In this document: positions 1 to 8,483 of the stretch, in pieces
How positions within the stretch are numbered: position 1 is the first letter of the stretch
Layout of the letters: each line of letters opens with the position of its first letter
NCBI GenBank assembly: GCA_019638515.1
Contig: JAHBTS010000006.1
Coordinates: 82,301 to 146,300, forward strand
Reading direction: 5' to 3'
Length of the DNA: 64,000 bases
Source: Chitinophagales bacterium
GTDB lineage: Bacteria; Bacteroidota; Bacteroidia; Chitinophagales; LD1
The notes under the pieces: model-generated
The model's input: the letters and a program-made list of their open reading frames with translations, nothing else
The model's database searches: none
What the model was told of the DNA's origin: nothing
Made by a program: the position numbers and the translations under genes

Positions 1-769
1 AACCAATTCCTGCGTATAAAAATTGCTTACCAATACGCGAATCGGTGCCAATTCCTTTGCGTACCATATCCACATCGGCACCTACTTTTTCGCAGAGATT
101 GGCAATTTCGTTCATAAAAGAAATTTTGGTTGCCAAAAATGCATTTGCCGCATACTTGGTTAATTCGGATGAGCGCTCATCCATAAAAATTACGGGATTG
201 CCTTGCCTTACAAATGGCAAGTACAATTCTTCCATTATTTTCTTTGCTCTTTCGCTCTGTGTACCTACCACCACTCTTTCGGGCTTTAAAAAATCTTGCA
301 CAGCCACACCTTCGCGTAAAAACTCGGGGTTGCTAACTACATCAAATTCTACTGCTGCATGTTGAGCAATTGCTTGACGCACTTTTTCTGCCGTGCCCAC
401 AGGTACTGTGCTTTTATTTACTACAACTGCATATTCTTTTAAAATCTTGCCCAACTGCGATGCTACGGCTAAAACATATTTTAAATCGGCACTACCATCT
501 TCGCCCGGAGGAGTTGGCAGCGCAAGAAAAATAACTTTTGCTCCTTCAACTCCCTGTTCTAAAGAGGTTGTAAAACTCAGTCTTCCTTGCTTTACATTTC
601 GTTCAAACAACAAATCTAATTCCGGCTCAAAAATTGGCACTTCTCCATTCTTAAGTTTCTGAACTTTTTCTTCGTTAATATCAATGCATGTAACATGATT
701 TCCGGTTTCGGCAAAGCACGTTCCGGTAACTAATCCAACATAGCCTGTTCCTACAACTGCAATTTTCAT
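1..769 (-). CDS. ugd: UDP-glucose/UDP-N-acetylhexosamine 6-dehydrogenase (partial, 3' end beyond the window)
   Basis: The frame opens with an ATG at 769 and runs off the left edge, so only about 256 of the usual ~440 residues are present. The N-terminus begins MKIAVVGTGYVGLV, a Rossmann NAD-binding motif. Further in are the family signatures LALPTPPGEDGSADL, NKSTVPVGTAEKVR, SNPEFLREGVAVQDF and, at the cut, GIGTDSRIGKQFLYAG. The catalytic Cys motif that follows in this family (GGSCFPKD-type) lies outside the window. The enzyme oxidises C6 of a UDP-sugar to the uronic acid with two NAD+, in the cytoplasm, for surface polysaccharide. It sits 8 bp downstream of a WbpE-type aminotransferase, so the pair may be an operon making amino-uronic sugars. 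UDP-Glc versus UDP-GlcNAc/ManNAc specificity cannot be told from this fragment. Confidence 0.9.
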   Translation of the reverse strand, partial: MKIAVVGTGYVGLVTGTCFAETGNHVTCIDINEEKVQKLKNGEVPIFEPELDLLFERNVKQGRLSFTTSLEQGVEGAKVIFLALPTPPGEDGSADLKYVLAVASQLGKILKEYAVVVNKSTVPVGTAEKVRQAIAQHAAVEFDVVSNPEFLREGVAVQDFLKPERVVVGTQSERAKKIMEELYLPFVRQGNPVIFMDERSSELTKYAANAFLATKISFMNEIANLCEKVGADVDMVRKGIGTDSRIGKQFLYAGIG

Positions 770-777
770 TCTATAAT

Positions 778-1914
778 TTATACTGTTTTAAAGTAGTCTT
801 TTACACTTTCGGCAATATAAGCAAACATTGCCTCGTCAAACTCTGTGTGAATAGGCAGCGAAACCGAATTTAGGCAATGCCATTCGCTGTATGGGAAATC
901 GCCCAACTTCCATTTACCATCCGGATTATATGCTTTTTCTACATGCAAAGGATTGGGATAATAAACCATAGTTGGCACACCGCGCTCTTTCAAAAACTCG
1001 CGCAAATTATCTCTGCTTCCTTTGTTTACTTTTAAGGTGTATTGGTGAAATACATGTGTAGAATTAGCTGCGCGGTAAGGTACCGTAAGTTCGCTCATGC
1101 CCTTGAAGGCGTTATCGTAAAAATCTGCTACTTTATTTCTAGCTGCAGCATATTCATCTAAATACTTCAGTTTCACATCTAAAACTGCTGCCTGTAAAGT
1201 ATCTAAACGCGAATTGATACCAACCACTTCGAATTGATACTGTACTTTTTGCCCGTGATTGGCTACCATTTTTAGTTTGCTTGCCAAAGCATCATCGTTA
1301 CAAAAAAGTGCACCACCATCGCCATAACAGCCCAAGTTTTTAGAAGGGAAAAACGAAGTGCAGCCTACAGTCCCCATGGTTCCCGCTTTTTTGGTTTCTC
1401 CATTGCCAAAGGTATAGGAAGCACCAATGGCTTGTGCCACATCTTCTATTACAAAAATATTATGCTTGGCAGCCAATGCTAAAATAGGCTCCATATCTGC
1501 ACACTGCCCGTACAAATGCACGGGAACAATTGCTTTTGTTTTGGGGGTAATTGCCTTAGCAATAGCCTCAACATCCATTGTAAAAGTACTTTCATTTACT
1601 TCTACAAACACCGGTGTAAGTTTTAAAAGTGCTACTACTTCAACCGTGGCGGCATAAGTACATGCCGGTGTAATTACCTCATCACCCGGTTGTAAATCGA
1701 GTGCCATCATGGCAATTTGCAGCGCATCGGTACCATTTGCACAGCCAATTACATGCTTTACATTTAAGTACTGAGCAAGGTTATCTTCAAATTTTTTAAG
1801 CTGTGGCCCTTTAATAAATGCGGCACTTTCAATTACTTCAGCAATTCCGGCATCTACCTCTGCTTTTATTTTGTGATACTGACCTACCAGGTCAACCATT
1901 TTAATTTCTTTCAC
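778..1914 (-). CDS. DegT/DnrJ/EryC1/StrS PLP-dependent sugar aminotransferase, WbpE-like
   Basis: This 378-residue protein has the fold-type I aminotransferase layout of the DegT/StrS family. It shows a phosphate-binding stretch CANGTDALQIA (58-68), the cofactor aspartate in EDVAQAIGA (Asp158) and the PLP lysine in FFPSKNLGCYGDGG (Lys192). Such enzymes transfer the amino group of glutamate to a keto-UDP or keto-dTDP sugar. The closest functional model is WbpE/WlbC, which makes 3-amino uronic sugars, and the adjacent downstream UDP-sugar dehydrogenase fits that pathway. The frame starts at GTG 1914. An in-frame ATG at 1899 would remove five residues, but relatives usually carry a few residues before the MVDL motif, so I kept GTG. 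Family membership is secure; the exact sugar substrate is inferred. Confidence 0.9.
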   Translation of the reverse strand: MKEIKMVDLVGQYHKIKAEVDAGIAEVIESAAFIKGPQLKKFEDNLAQYLNVKHVIGCANGTDALQIAMMALDLQPGDEVITPACTYAATVEVVALLKLTPVFVEVNESTFTMDVEAIAKAITPKTKAIVPVHLYGQCADMEPILALAAKHNIFVIEDVAQAIGASYTFGNGETKKAGTMGTVGCTSFFPSKNLGCYGDGGALFCNDDALASKLKMVANHGQKVQYQFEVVGINSRLDTLQAAVLDVKLKYLDEYAAARNKVADFYDNAFKGMSELTVPYRAANSTHVFHQYTLKVNKGSRDNLREFLKERGVPTMVYYPNPLHVEKAYNPDGKWKLGDFPYSEWHCLNSVSLPIHTEFDEAMFAYIAESVKDYFKTV

Positions 1915-1949
1915 TTTGTAACTTTATTTAAAAACGGTGGCGAATATAA

Positions 1950-1957
1950 TAGATTTG
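1950..1957 (+). promoter_or_regulatory. Bacteroidota -7 box (TAGATTTG)
   Basis: This is an exact TAnnTTTG match. It ends 5 nt before the ATG at 1963, and no clear TTG -33 element lies 19-21 nt upstream. If it is used, the transcript would start at or next to the start codon. Confidence 0.45.
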
Positions 1958-1962
1958 CATTC

Positions 1963-2736
1963 ATGCAATTCCGCATTATTCTATATGTTATTTTAGTTGG
2001 GTTGGCTACTGTGCTGCACGCACAGGACGAAGAATTTATTTCTGACAGAAATTACACCAGTGCTTTTTTAATTGCTCCGGCATATTCTTTCCAGTTTCCG
2101 CTGGGCGATATGCAGAAACGGTTTGGCGGAAATTCCAATTTGGGAGGAACTGTAACATACCAGTTTTTAAAACATTGGCACATAGGCATAGAAGGCGGTT
2201 TTCTTTTTGGCAATAGGGTAAAGGAAAACACTATGCTCGATAGCCTTTCAACAGCGCTTGACGGCAACTATGGGAAATTTATTAATGCTACAGATAATTC
2301 GCTGGTAAACTTATCGCTCCAAGAACGCGGTTGGAACTTAAAGTTCGTAGCAGGAAAAACTGTTATACTTAGCAAAAAGCAACATGCACTCAATCATTCC
2401 GGTTTACTGTTTCTTACCGGGATAGGTTTTTTGGAACACAAGGTTTTAATTGATGTGCGCGAAGATGTGTTACCACAATTGAATAAAACATATAGAAAAG
2501 GTTACGACAGGCTCAGCAATGGCTTTGTAATTTCTCAATTTATTGGAGGTATATTTTTGAAACATAAAAAATGGTTTGCGATTTACGGTGGCATACAAGC
2601 AGATGTTGCCTTTACAAAAAATAGAAGACCGTGGAATTTCGACACGTATTCAGCAGATACGCACCAAAGAGTAGATGCCTTTATTGGCATTAAACTAGGA
2701 TGGATTATTCCTGTTTTTAGGAAAAAACAACAATAG
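1963..2736 (+). CDS. Predicted outer-membrane beta-barrel protein, unrecognised family
   Basis: This 257-residue protein starts at ATG 1963. That start gives a clean signal peptide (MQFRIILYVILVGLATVLHAQ, cleavage near residue 20) and follows a promoter box, whereas the frame also extends upstream from TTG/ATG-like codons without sense. The mature part alternates hydrophobic and polar residues with many aromatic residues and glycines (LGGTVTYQFLKHWHIGIEGG, GIGFLEHK, FAIYGGIQADVAF). It ends in a strand-like GIKLGWIIPVF segment, as in small Bacteroidota outer-membrane barrels. No catalytic motif is visible. It is divergent from the aminotransferase gene and is not obviously related to it. Function unknown; export and barrel fold are inferred from pattern only. 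Confidence 0.7.
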   Translation: MQFRIILYVILVGLATVLHAQDEEFISDRNYTSAFLIAPAYSFQFPLGDMQKRFGGNSNLGGTVTYQFLKHWHIGIEGGFLFGNRVKENTMLDSLSTALDGNYGKFINATDNSLVNLSLQERGWNLKFVAGKTVILSKKQHALNHSGLLFLTGIGFLEHKVLIDVREDVLPQLNKTYRKGYDRLSNGFVISQFIGGIFLKHKKWFAIYGGIQADVAFTKNRRPWNFDTYSADTHQRVDAFIGIKLGWIIPVFRKKQQ

Positions 2737-2763
2737 GAATATTGCAACTAAGAAATTAGCTTT

Positions 2764-2771
2764 TACCTTAG
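2764..2771 (+). promoter_or_regulatory. Candidate -7 box (TACCTTAG) for the small secreted protein
   Basis: TTG at 2743-2745 is followed after 18 nt by TACCTTAG, which matches TAnnTTTG at all but one defined position. It lies 21 nt before the ATG at 2793. This is a weak call. Confidence 0.3.
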
Positions 2772-2792
2772 GTTTTAATAAAAAACATTCAT

Positions 2793-3080
2793 ATGAAAAA
2801 CCTGAAATTTTTAATGCTTTCGATGTTTGCTACACTAATGCTGAATGTAGCTATTCTACAAGCCAACGCTGCCACTACACACTCGCAGCAACAAGCAAAA
2901 GCCAAAACAGAAACTGCTGCTAAAACAGCCAAAAAGCCTGCTGACGGCAGAACCAAAACCGGAGACAAAATTGACAAAACTCTAAAAGGACCAAACGGAG
3001 AAACAGTTTACACCGGCCCTAAGGGTGGCAAATACTACCTGAATAAAAAAGAAGAGAAAGTGTATCTAAAAAAAGAGTAA
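2793..3080 (+). CDS. Small exported protein with PBCV-type basic adaptor domain
   Basis: This 95-residue protein has a signal peptide (MKNLKFLMLSMFATLMLNVAILQANA, cleavage near residue 26). A Lys/Ala/Thr-rich, probably disordered linker covers about 27-65. The C-terminal 28-residue module has the pattern GPNGETVYTGPKGGKYYLN...VYLKK. The GPKGG(K/R)YY(L/I)N core is the signature of the PBCV_basic_adap family, short basic modules first named in chlorella viruses and common as tails on Bacteroidota periplasmic or secreted proteins. The module is thought to bind or anchor, but its partner is unknown. The gene is monocistronic and ends at a strong terminator shared with convergent ychF. Domain assignment is fairly sure; the role is not known. 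Confidence 0.75.
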   Translation: MKNLKFLMLSMFATLMLNVAILQANAATTHSQQQAKAKTETAAKTAKKPADGRTKTGDKIDKTLKGPNGETVYTGPKGGKYYLNKKEEKVYLKKE

Positions 3081-3107
3081 TTCCTAAAAGGGATTCTTAC
3101 TATAAAG

Positions 3108-3146
3108 CAAAGCGCCAAGTGAAAATTCGCTTGGCGCTTTGTTTTT
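3108..3146. terminator. Bidirectional intrinsic terminator
   Basis: A perfect 12-bp stem (CAAAGCGCCAAG at 3108-3119, CTTGGCGCTTTG at 3130-3141) with a 10-nt loop is followed by five T. It separates the convergent small-secreted-protein gene and ychF. The T-tract favours the + strand. Confidence 0.9.
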
Positions 3147-3160
3147 ATACGGCAATATAG

Positions 3161-4258
3161 TTACACATTAAACATGAAGTGAATCACATCACCATCTTGT
3201 ACTATATATTCTTTTCCTTCACTACGCAACCTACCTGCATCGCGGGCGGCAGATTCGCTTTTATAGGTAGTGTAATCGCTATAAGAAATTACTTGAGCAC
3301 GAATAAAACCGCGCTCAAAATCGGAGTGAATTACACCTGCTGCCTGCGGAGCCTTTGTGCCTTCGTAAATAGTCCAAGCACGTACTTCTTTTTCTCCGGC
3401 AGTAAAATACGTTTGTAGTTTCAATAACTTGTAAGCAGCCTGTATAAGACGGTTTAAGCCACTTTCTTTCAAGCCTAAATCTGCTAAAAACACAGCGCGA
3501 TCTTCAGCACTTTCCAATGATGCAATATCGCTTTCTATGGCAGCAGAAATAATTACCACCTCGGCATTTTCTGTTACAACTGCATTTCTTACAGCTTCTA
3601 CAAAACTATTACCGGTTACCACACTTGCCTCATCTACGTTACAAGCATAAATTACGGGTTTGGCAGTAAGCAACTGTAAGTCTTCTACATACTTTTTGTC
3701 TTCTTCTTCTACGGGAGCATTGCGAGCGCTTTTACCTTCTTCTAAATGCCTCTTATAGATTTCTAAAACATCAATACTGCGTAATACTTCTTTATCGTTG
3801 CTCTTAGCTAACTTCTTTTGTTTATCCAGCTTTTTATCAACGCTTTCAAGGTCTTTCAACTGGAGTTCGGTATCAATAATTTCCTTATCGCGTACGGGAT
3901 TCACGCTGCCATCTACGTGAATAATATTGGAGTCTTCAAAACATCTTAACACGTGAATAATGGCATCTACCGACCGAATGTTTCCCAAAAACTGATTACC
4001 TAATCCTTCGCCTTTATGAGCGCCTTTTACTAGCCCGGCAATATCTACAAATTCAATGGTAGTAGGCAACACGCGTTGTGGCTTTACAATTTCACTCAAT
4101 CGGTCTAAGCGTTCATCGGGCACTGTAACCACACCTATGTTGGGGTCTATGGTGCAAAAAGGAAAATTGGCAGCCTGCGCCTTTGCCGAAGAAATTGCAT
4201 TAAAAAGAGTTGATTTACCAACATTGGGCAAACCCACAATACCACACTGTAATCCCAT
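3161..4258 (-). CDS. ychF: Obg-like ATPase YchF
   Basis: This 365-residue protein has the full family length. A P-loop GLPNVGKST lies at residues 9-17, followed by NFPFCTIDPNIGVV and switch/Walker B DIAGLVKGAHKGEGLGNQFL, which are diagnostic for YchF. A helical coiled-coil insertion follows (about 130-190) and then a C-terminal TGS domain ending in YIVQDGDVIHFMFNV. YchF is a cytoplasmic ribosome- and 50S-associated P-loop enzyme that prefers ATP over GTP because its G4 specificity motif is altered. It has been linked to oxidative-stress and translation control. The start is ATG 4258, with a good -7 box (TACTTTTG on the minus strand) 20 nt upstream. It is monocistronic. Confidence 0.97.
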   Translation of the reverse strand: MGLQCGIVGLPNVGKSTLFNAISSAKAQAANFPFCTIDPNIGVVTVPDERLDRLSEIVKPQRVLPTTIEFVDIAGLVKGAHKGEGLGNQFLGNIRSVDAIIHVLRCFEDSNIIHVDGSVNPVRDKEIIDTELQLKDLESVDKKLDKQKKLAKSNDKEVLRSIDVLEIYKRHLEEGKSARNAPVEEEDKKYVEDLQLLTAKPVIYACNVDEASVVTGNSFVEAVRNAVVTENAEVVIISAAIESDIASLESAEDRAVFLADLGLKESGLNRLIQAAYKLLKLQTYFTAGEKEVRAWTIYEGTKAPQAAGVIHSDFERGFIRAQVISYSDYTTYKSESAARDAGRLRSEGKEYIVQDGDVIHFMFNV

Positions 4259-4278
4259 GCTTTATTTTTTTGAGCGGG

Positions 4279-4286
4279 CAAAAGTA
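4279..4286 (-). promoter_or_regulatory. Bacteroidota -7 box for ychF (TACTTTTG)
   Basis: The minus strand reads TACTTTTG, an exact TAnnTTTG match 20 nt upstream of the ychF start. A TTG about 15 nt further upstream is closer than the usual 19-21 nt spacing. Confidence 0.5.
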
Positions 4287-4320
4287 ACAATATGCTACAG
4301 CCAAAAAAGTAGATAATTAC

Positions 4321-4358
4321 AAAAAGAATGGGCTGCCAATAAAAATCGGCAGCCCATT
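4321..4358 (-). terminator. Intrinsic terminator of the lipoprotein gene
   Basis: A perfect 11-bp stem (AATGGGCTGCC at 4327-4337, GGCAGCCCATT at 4348-4358) is followed on the minus strand by a short T-tract (4321-4326). It lies just downstream of the lipoprotein stop codon and upstream of ychF. Confidence 0.85.
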
Positions 4359-4378
4359 GCACGCTTATGCTTTTTACT

Positions 4379-5221
4379 TTATAAAATAATGGTTTTGGTT
4401 TTAGAACCAATGGTAACGGTTGCCTCATTATCACAAGCACCGCTTCCGAAATCTATTACGCGTGGCAATTTCCCGGTAATAGTAATGGTAACTTTTCCTG
4501 CTGTAAAATTACGCTTTCCTTGAGCACAACTTAAATCGCGCACTAAAGGATTGGCATCGTCTATTGTAGCTGTAAAAGCAAGTCCCGCAGCCGTAGTTCC
4601 TGAACTTGAACCTGTAATTGAATATTTATCGTCTGCAAGTTGCGGAGTTCCCTCTCCGGCTAGCATTTCTCTAGTTCGGGAAGAAGTCCATGTAACCGTA
4701 CCATTACCATTGGCCAATGTTACAGCCCCATTTACGGCAATACTCCAAGTTAAATGATTGGCACTGTTGTAACCGTTATTAGTTACTGTTTTTGAACTGC
4801 TGTTTGAAATTTGGTTTCCATTTACAGAGTAATTATCGAAACTGAAAGTTTTAACCGTACCGGGAGCTTTGTATTTCCCACTATAACTAATTGTTATTTT
4901 CCCCTTCCTGAGCTTACCATCGGCTCCCACACAGCCCGAAGAACCAAAATCTATGGTAAGCAGTTTAGGACTAGAAGCCGTATCGTGCGTAATAGTTGCG
5001 CACCCACTTAAAAAGCCCGTTGCATCATCGGTTTTAAACGAAATGCTTCCGTTCTCGGCAGCATCATCGGCAATGTTCTGCGCTTCCGAAAAAATACTGT
5101 TGGAGGCTGCGAAATTAGTAGCGGGAGCAGTATCGTCATCTGCGGTTTCTCTTTTGCAGGCGCTGAGCATAGCAACGGCAACTATCGCTACCATTACTAC
5201 TTTGTTTGAAACAAGTTTCAT
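4379..5221 (-). CDS. Hypothetical lipoprotein with repeated IDFGSxxC segment
   Basis: This 280-residue protein begins with a lipoprotein signal peptide. The lipobox is LSAC, with lipid-modified Cys22 followed by Lys-Arg. The mature protein is rich in Ser, Thr and Gly and in short beta-strand patterns. A segment of the type IDFGSSGC...GKLRKGKITISYSGKY (about 90-125) has an imperfect echo near the C-terminus (VIDFGSGACDNEATVTIGSKTKTIIL), suggesting an internal duplication or two similar beta domains. I do not recognise the family and see no catalytic motif. The gene has its own terminator and stands alone. It probably sits on the periplasmic face of a membrane or on the cell surface. Confidence 0.75.
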   Translation of the reverse strand: MKLVSNKVVMVAIVAVAMLSACKRETADDDTAPATNFAASNSIFSEAQNIADDAAENGSISFKTDDATGFLSGCATITHDTASSPKLLTIDFGSSGCVGADGKLRKGKITISYSGKYKAPGTVKTFSFDNYSVNGNQISNSSSKTVTNNGYNSANHLTWSIAVNGAVTLANGNGTVTWTSSRTREMLAGEGTPQLADDKYSITGSSSGTTAAGLAFTATIDDANPLVRDLSCAQGKRNFTAGKVTITITGKLPRVIDFGSGACDNEATVTIGSKTKTIIL

Positions 5222-5303
5222 AATTTATTTTTTTAATGTGGTAAACAATACGCGGTGCGACTATTGGCATTTGCAAAAGTTTACTTAATACTTGAAAAAT
5301 TAT

Positions 5304-5333
5304 TTGTTAAAGATAAAGTTGCTTCTATTTTTG
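5304..5333 (+). promoter_or_regulatory. Promoter of the SRP RNA (TTG-N19-TATTTTTG)
   Basis: This is a textbook Bacteroidota promoter. A TTTG at 5303-5306 is followed, after 19 nt, by TATTTTTG at 5326-5333, which matches TAnnTTTG exactly. It ends 5 nt before the predicted 5' end of the SRP RNA, the expected distance to a transcription start. Confidence 0.85.
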
Positions 5334-5338
5334 CAGCG

Positions 5339-5438
5339 GGCAAGTCTTATACGACCAGCTCCTGTTGAATCCTCCAGGGGGGAAACCCAGCAAAGGTAGA
5401 TGGTTGTAGCGGTGCGATATAAGTAACTTGCCTTTTTT
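5339..5438 (+). ncRNA. ffs: Signal recognition particle RNA, small bacterial (4.5S) type
   Basis: A ~95-nt hairpin lies between a strong promoter and a T-run. The ends pair (GGCAAG 5339-5344 with CTTGCC 5427-5432), then CTTATA (5346-5351) with TATAAG (5418-5423), then GACCA with TGGTT. The apical part, CTCCTGTTGAATCCTCC then GGGGGGAAACCCAGCAAAGG, has the asymmetric loop and the GNAA-like/AGCAA features of SRP helix 8, where the Ffh M domain binds. The closing stem plus T-run (5433-5438) acts as terminator. The RNA partners Ffh and FtsY for co-translational membrane targeting. Identification is by secondary structure and motif, not by a covariance search. Confidence 0.88.
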
Positions 5439-5524
5439 ATTTTATACGTTGTGAAGTATTATTCTAACTCTTCCCTTTCTTCATTAACCGTTTGTAAATT
5501 CTCTCATTTTCTAAATAAAATATT

Positions 5525-6181
5525 ATGAAATTCTTTATTGATACCGCCAATCTTGAACAAATTAAAGAAGCAAACGAACTGGGCGTTTTAGATGGCGTAA
5601 CCACCAATCCTTCATTAATGGCGAAAGAGGGAATAAAAGGGCAAGAAGCTATTTTAAACCATTATGTTACTATTTGTAATTTGGTAAACGGCCCGGTAAG
5701 TGCCGAAGTTATTTCTACCGATTTTAACGGCATGGTGAAAGAGGGCGAAAAGTTAGCTGCGCTTCATAAAAATATTGTAGTAAAAGTACCTATGATAAAA
5801 GATGGCGTAAAAGCCATAAAATGGTTTACTCAGAATAATATTAAAACCAACTGCACTTTAGTTTTTAGTGCAGCACAAGCACTTTTAGCTGCTAAAGCTG
5901 GCGCCACCATGGTTTCGCCATTTATTGGCAGAGTGGACGATGGCAATTGGGATGGTATTCAGCTAATTGAGCAAATCAGGTTAATTTACGACAACTACGG
6001 TTTTAATACCGAAATTTTAGCCGCTTCTATTAGAACCAGTTTGCACATTGTGCGCTGTGCCGAAGCCGGAGCAGATATTGCTACCTGTCCGCTACCTTCT
6101 ATTCTTACATTATTTAACCATCCGCTTACCGATATTGGTTTGGCAAAATTTTTAGAAGACCATAAAAAGGTAAACGGTTAA
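5525..6181 (+). CDS. fsa: Transaldolase / fructose-6-phosphate aldolase-like enzyme (short TalC/FSA type)
   Basis: This 218-residue protein is a single (beta/alpha)8 domain of the short transaldolase subfamily. Diagnostic stretches are MKFFIDTANLEQIKEA, DGVTTNPSLMAKEG, the Schiff-base lysine in VVKVPM (Lys87), NCTLVFSAAQALLAAKAGA and SPFIGRVDD. It catalyses dihydroxyacetone or glyceraldehyde transfer/cleavage in the non-oxidative pentose phosphate pathway. Transaldolase and F6P aldolase activities cannot be separated confidently by eye. The start is ATG 5525. Its stop overlaps by 4 nt the stop of the convergent TonB receptor gene, so there is no room for a separate terminator between them. 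Confidence 0.93.
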   Translation: MKFFIDTANLEQIKEANELGVLDGVTTNPSLMAKEGIKGQEAILNHYVTICNLVNGPVSAEVISTDFNGMVKEGEKLAALHKNIVVKVPMIKDGVKAIKWFTQNNIKTNCTLVFSAAQALLAAKAGATMVSPFIGRVDDGNWDGIQLIEQIRLIYDNYGFNTEILAASIRTSLHIVRCAEAGADIATCPLPSILTLFNHPLTDIGLAKFLEDHKKVNG

Positions 6182-8433
6182 TCGTTATCAACCTTTTTCT
6201 TCTTACCAAGGCTTCCTAACACAGCTTTAAAGCCTACATTGAAAATTGTACCTTCCAGAGGTGCATAAATTTCGGCAAATTGGGGTTTGCGATAGGTTGG
6301 ATATGGTTTCACCAAATTGCCATATTTGCTTTGCCTTATATCCAGCATGTTTTCTACGTTGGCGAATACAATTACATATTTCAAGTTTAGTTGCGTATTT
6401 AAACCAACTTCCCAAATTGATCTTGTAATAGTACCATCGCTTAAAGTTTGCGGGCTAAACCAGTAAGCATCTATACCGGCACTAAAGCGTTTAAATAATT
6501 CATAGCCAACCAAGAGCGAAACTTGGTGCGGAGCTGTTATGGCAGCGGCTTTGGTAATGCCGCCAACGGTGTGTGTGTGTGCAGTAAACGTATATCCGGT
6601 AGCAAAAGAAAACCCTCGATAATATAATTGAAAGCGTGTTTCTACTCCTTTGGTTTCTATATTACCACTTCCATTGGCAAACATCAACTCTTGGCAATCG
6701 AGTGTAATGCAGTTAGAAATTGGCCTTACTTCTGCCAATAACGGACGAAATAAATGCGTATAAAACCAAAGCTGTGAAAGTGTGATATTAACGCCATTGA
6801 AATTAGGCAGCGGAGCCATTAACTGAAGCGTTCCTCCGGCAGAAAGTTCCGGCTGTAAACCCGAAGATAGTGCTCGCACATTTCTAAAATTAAACTCCTC
6901 ACTTTCACCTTGAAAAATGGTAGGTAATTTATAGCCCATACCGCCACTTAACCTTGTAACAAAATGCCGATGCCATTGCTGCATAAGAGCAACAAAAGGC
7001 AATGGCACAAAACCTTTTTGCAAATTGTAGTCGCCACGAAAACCTGCCTCTAATGTGGTTCCGCGTTTAAACCTACCGGTGTATTGCATAAAAAAACCCA
7101 GCGTTTGGTAGCTATAATTTCGGTGGGAAACCGTATCTTTTATTTTATCCTGAAAAGCATCTGTACGCACATCTACACCAGCAATAACGGTGTGATTATT
7201 TTTAGTAAAACTATAGCTCACTTCGCTCACCGATGCCAACTGCACTCCATGAAACTTGTAATCGGGCAAAGCAATAGTTCTATTGAAATAGTTCATTGCC
7301 TGCCGCACAGTTATTTTTCCTTTACTGTGGAGGTTGTATTCCAATAAAAAGTTAGTGATGGCTTGGTGTGTACCGTTTTGCTCAAAGTAATTATATACAG
7401 AATCGTTTCTACCCTTAATGTATTGCAAAGTTCCGCCCAAACGCGTTTCAAAAGTATACTGCCCGCCTAATACTATTTGGAGGTTTTTCCCTGCATCAAA
7501 ATACAGTTTGGGAGCCACGTACACACGCTGCAATTTGGGATACTCCACAAAGTTATCGTTGTTCCAATCGCGCTCTTTTTGATTGCGATACATTCCTGTA
7601 AAAGTAAAACCAAACCACTTTGCTTTCTCGCTTAAATAAACGCCTGCATCTACCGAACGAGTGCTCTCTATATTTAATAAAATATCGCGCTCCGGCTCGT
7701 TTTCTATTGGCTTTTTTGAAACTAAATTTACTACTCCTGCAATAGCATCGCCACCGTACAAAGTAGAAGCCGGACCTTTAATTATTTCTATCTGCTGTAA
7801 ATCGAGTGGCGGAATTTGTGCTATTCCTATACCGCTGCTTAATCCGCCAAATGTGGCAAAACCATCTTTCAGAAACTGAGTGTATTTACCGTTCAAGCCT
7901 TGTAAGCGAATATTAAAAGTGCCTGATGTGGCAGAGGTTCTTTGAACCTGCACACCTTGCTGCTCCTTTAATGCGTGCGAAATACTCGATGGCTTATCAA
8001 TACTACGCTCCGTCATTTCCTCATTATTTACCACATCGATGGCAATTGAGTTTTCTTCCTTGTGCCTATTGGTTCTGGTGGTAATCACTGTTATTTCCTC
8101 TAGTTCAGCTTCTTTAGACTCAAGATACACAAGTGTAAATACAGAATCTGAAACAAGCACATGCTTCTTTACTACCTTCTTAAAATAACCCATTAGCGAG
8201 AAGTGAATCTGCCTACTACCTTGCGGTACATCTTGCAAAGTTATATAGCCCAAACTATCGCTCACGGCTGCAATGGCAGTTTCCGAAACACTTGCCACCA
8301 CGTGCTGCAATGGCTCATATTCCTCATCTTCTTCTTGCTTCACTACTTTGTACTTTAAAGAGCAAGTTGCCTGCGCAAGGAGCATTTCGCTTGCGGCAAC
8401 AAACAATAAGCAACAAAGCACTATCTTTTTCAA
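6178..8433 (-). CDS. TonB-dependent outer-membrane receptor with N-terminal carboxypeptidase-regulatory-like domain
   Basis: I chose the TTG at 8433 (751 residues). It yields a normal signal peptide MKKIVLCCLLFVAASEMLLAQ; the open frame continues upstream to 8520, but that part would overlap the preceding gene and lacks a signal. The order is signal peptide, a CarboxypepD_reg-like beta domain (about 25-115), a plug with IQ/EIIKGPASTLYGGDAIAGVVNL, then a 22-stranded barrel to the C-terminus. It imports a ligand across the outer membrane using TonB energy. The conserved family plug suggests siderophore, vitamin or metal uptake rather than the SusC class, since no SusD follows. Ligand unknown. 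It lies 50 bp downstream of the NUDIX gene on the same strand. Confidence 0.9.
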   Translation of the reverse strand: MKKIVLCCLLFVAASEMLLAQATCSLKYKVVKQEEDEEYEPLQHVVASVSETAIAAVSDSLGYITLQDVPQGSRQIHFSLMGYFKKVVKKHVLVSDSVFTLVYLESKEAELEEITVITTRTNRHKEENSIAIDVVNNEEMTERSIDKPSSISHALKEQQGVQVQRTSATSGTFNIRLQGLNGKYTQFLKDGFATFGGLSSGIGIAQIPPLDLQQIEIIKGPASTLYGGDAIAGVVNLVSKKPIENEPERDILLNIESTRSVDAGVYLSEKAKWFGFTFTGMYRNQKERDWNNDNFVEYPKLQRVYVAPKLYFDAGKNLQIVLGGQYTFETRLGGTLQYIKGRNDSVYNYFEQNGTHQAITNFLLEYNLHSKGKITVRQAMNYFNRTIALPDYKFHGVQLASVSEVSYSFTKNNHTVIAGVDVRTDAFQDKIKDTVSHRNYSYQTLGFFMQYTGRFKRGTTLEAGFRGDYNLQKGFVPLPFVALMQQWHRHFVTRLSGGMGYKLPTIFQGESEEFNFRNVRALSSGLQPELSAGGTLQLMAPLPNFNGVNITLSQLWFYTHLFRPLLAEVRPISNCITLDCQELMFANGSGNIETKGVETRFQLYYRGFSFATGYTFTAHTHTVGGITKAAAITAPHQVSLLVGYELFKRFSAGIDAYWFSPQTLSDGTITRSIWEVGLNTQLNLKYVIVFANVENMLDIRQSKYGNLVKPYPTYRKPQFAEIYAPLEGTIFNVGFKAVLGSLGKKKKVDND

Positions 8434-8483
8434 CGGTGGTTTTTTATGGTTAAAAGCAGTTTCAAGTTCTATGCCAAATTTAA

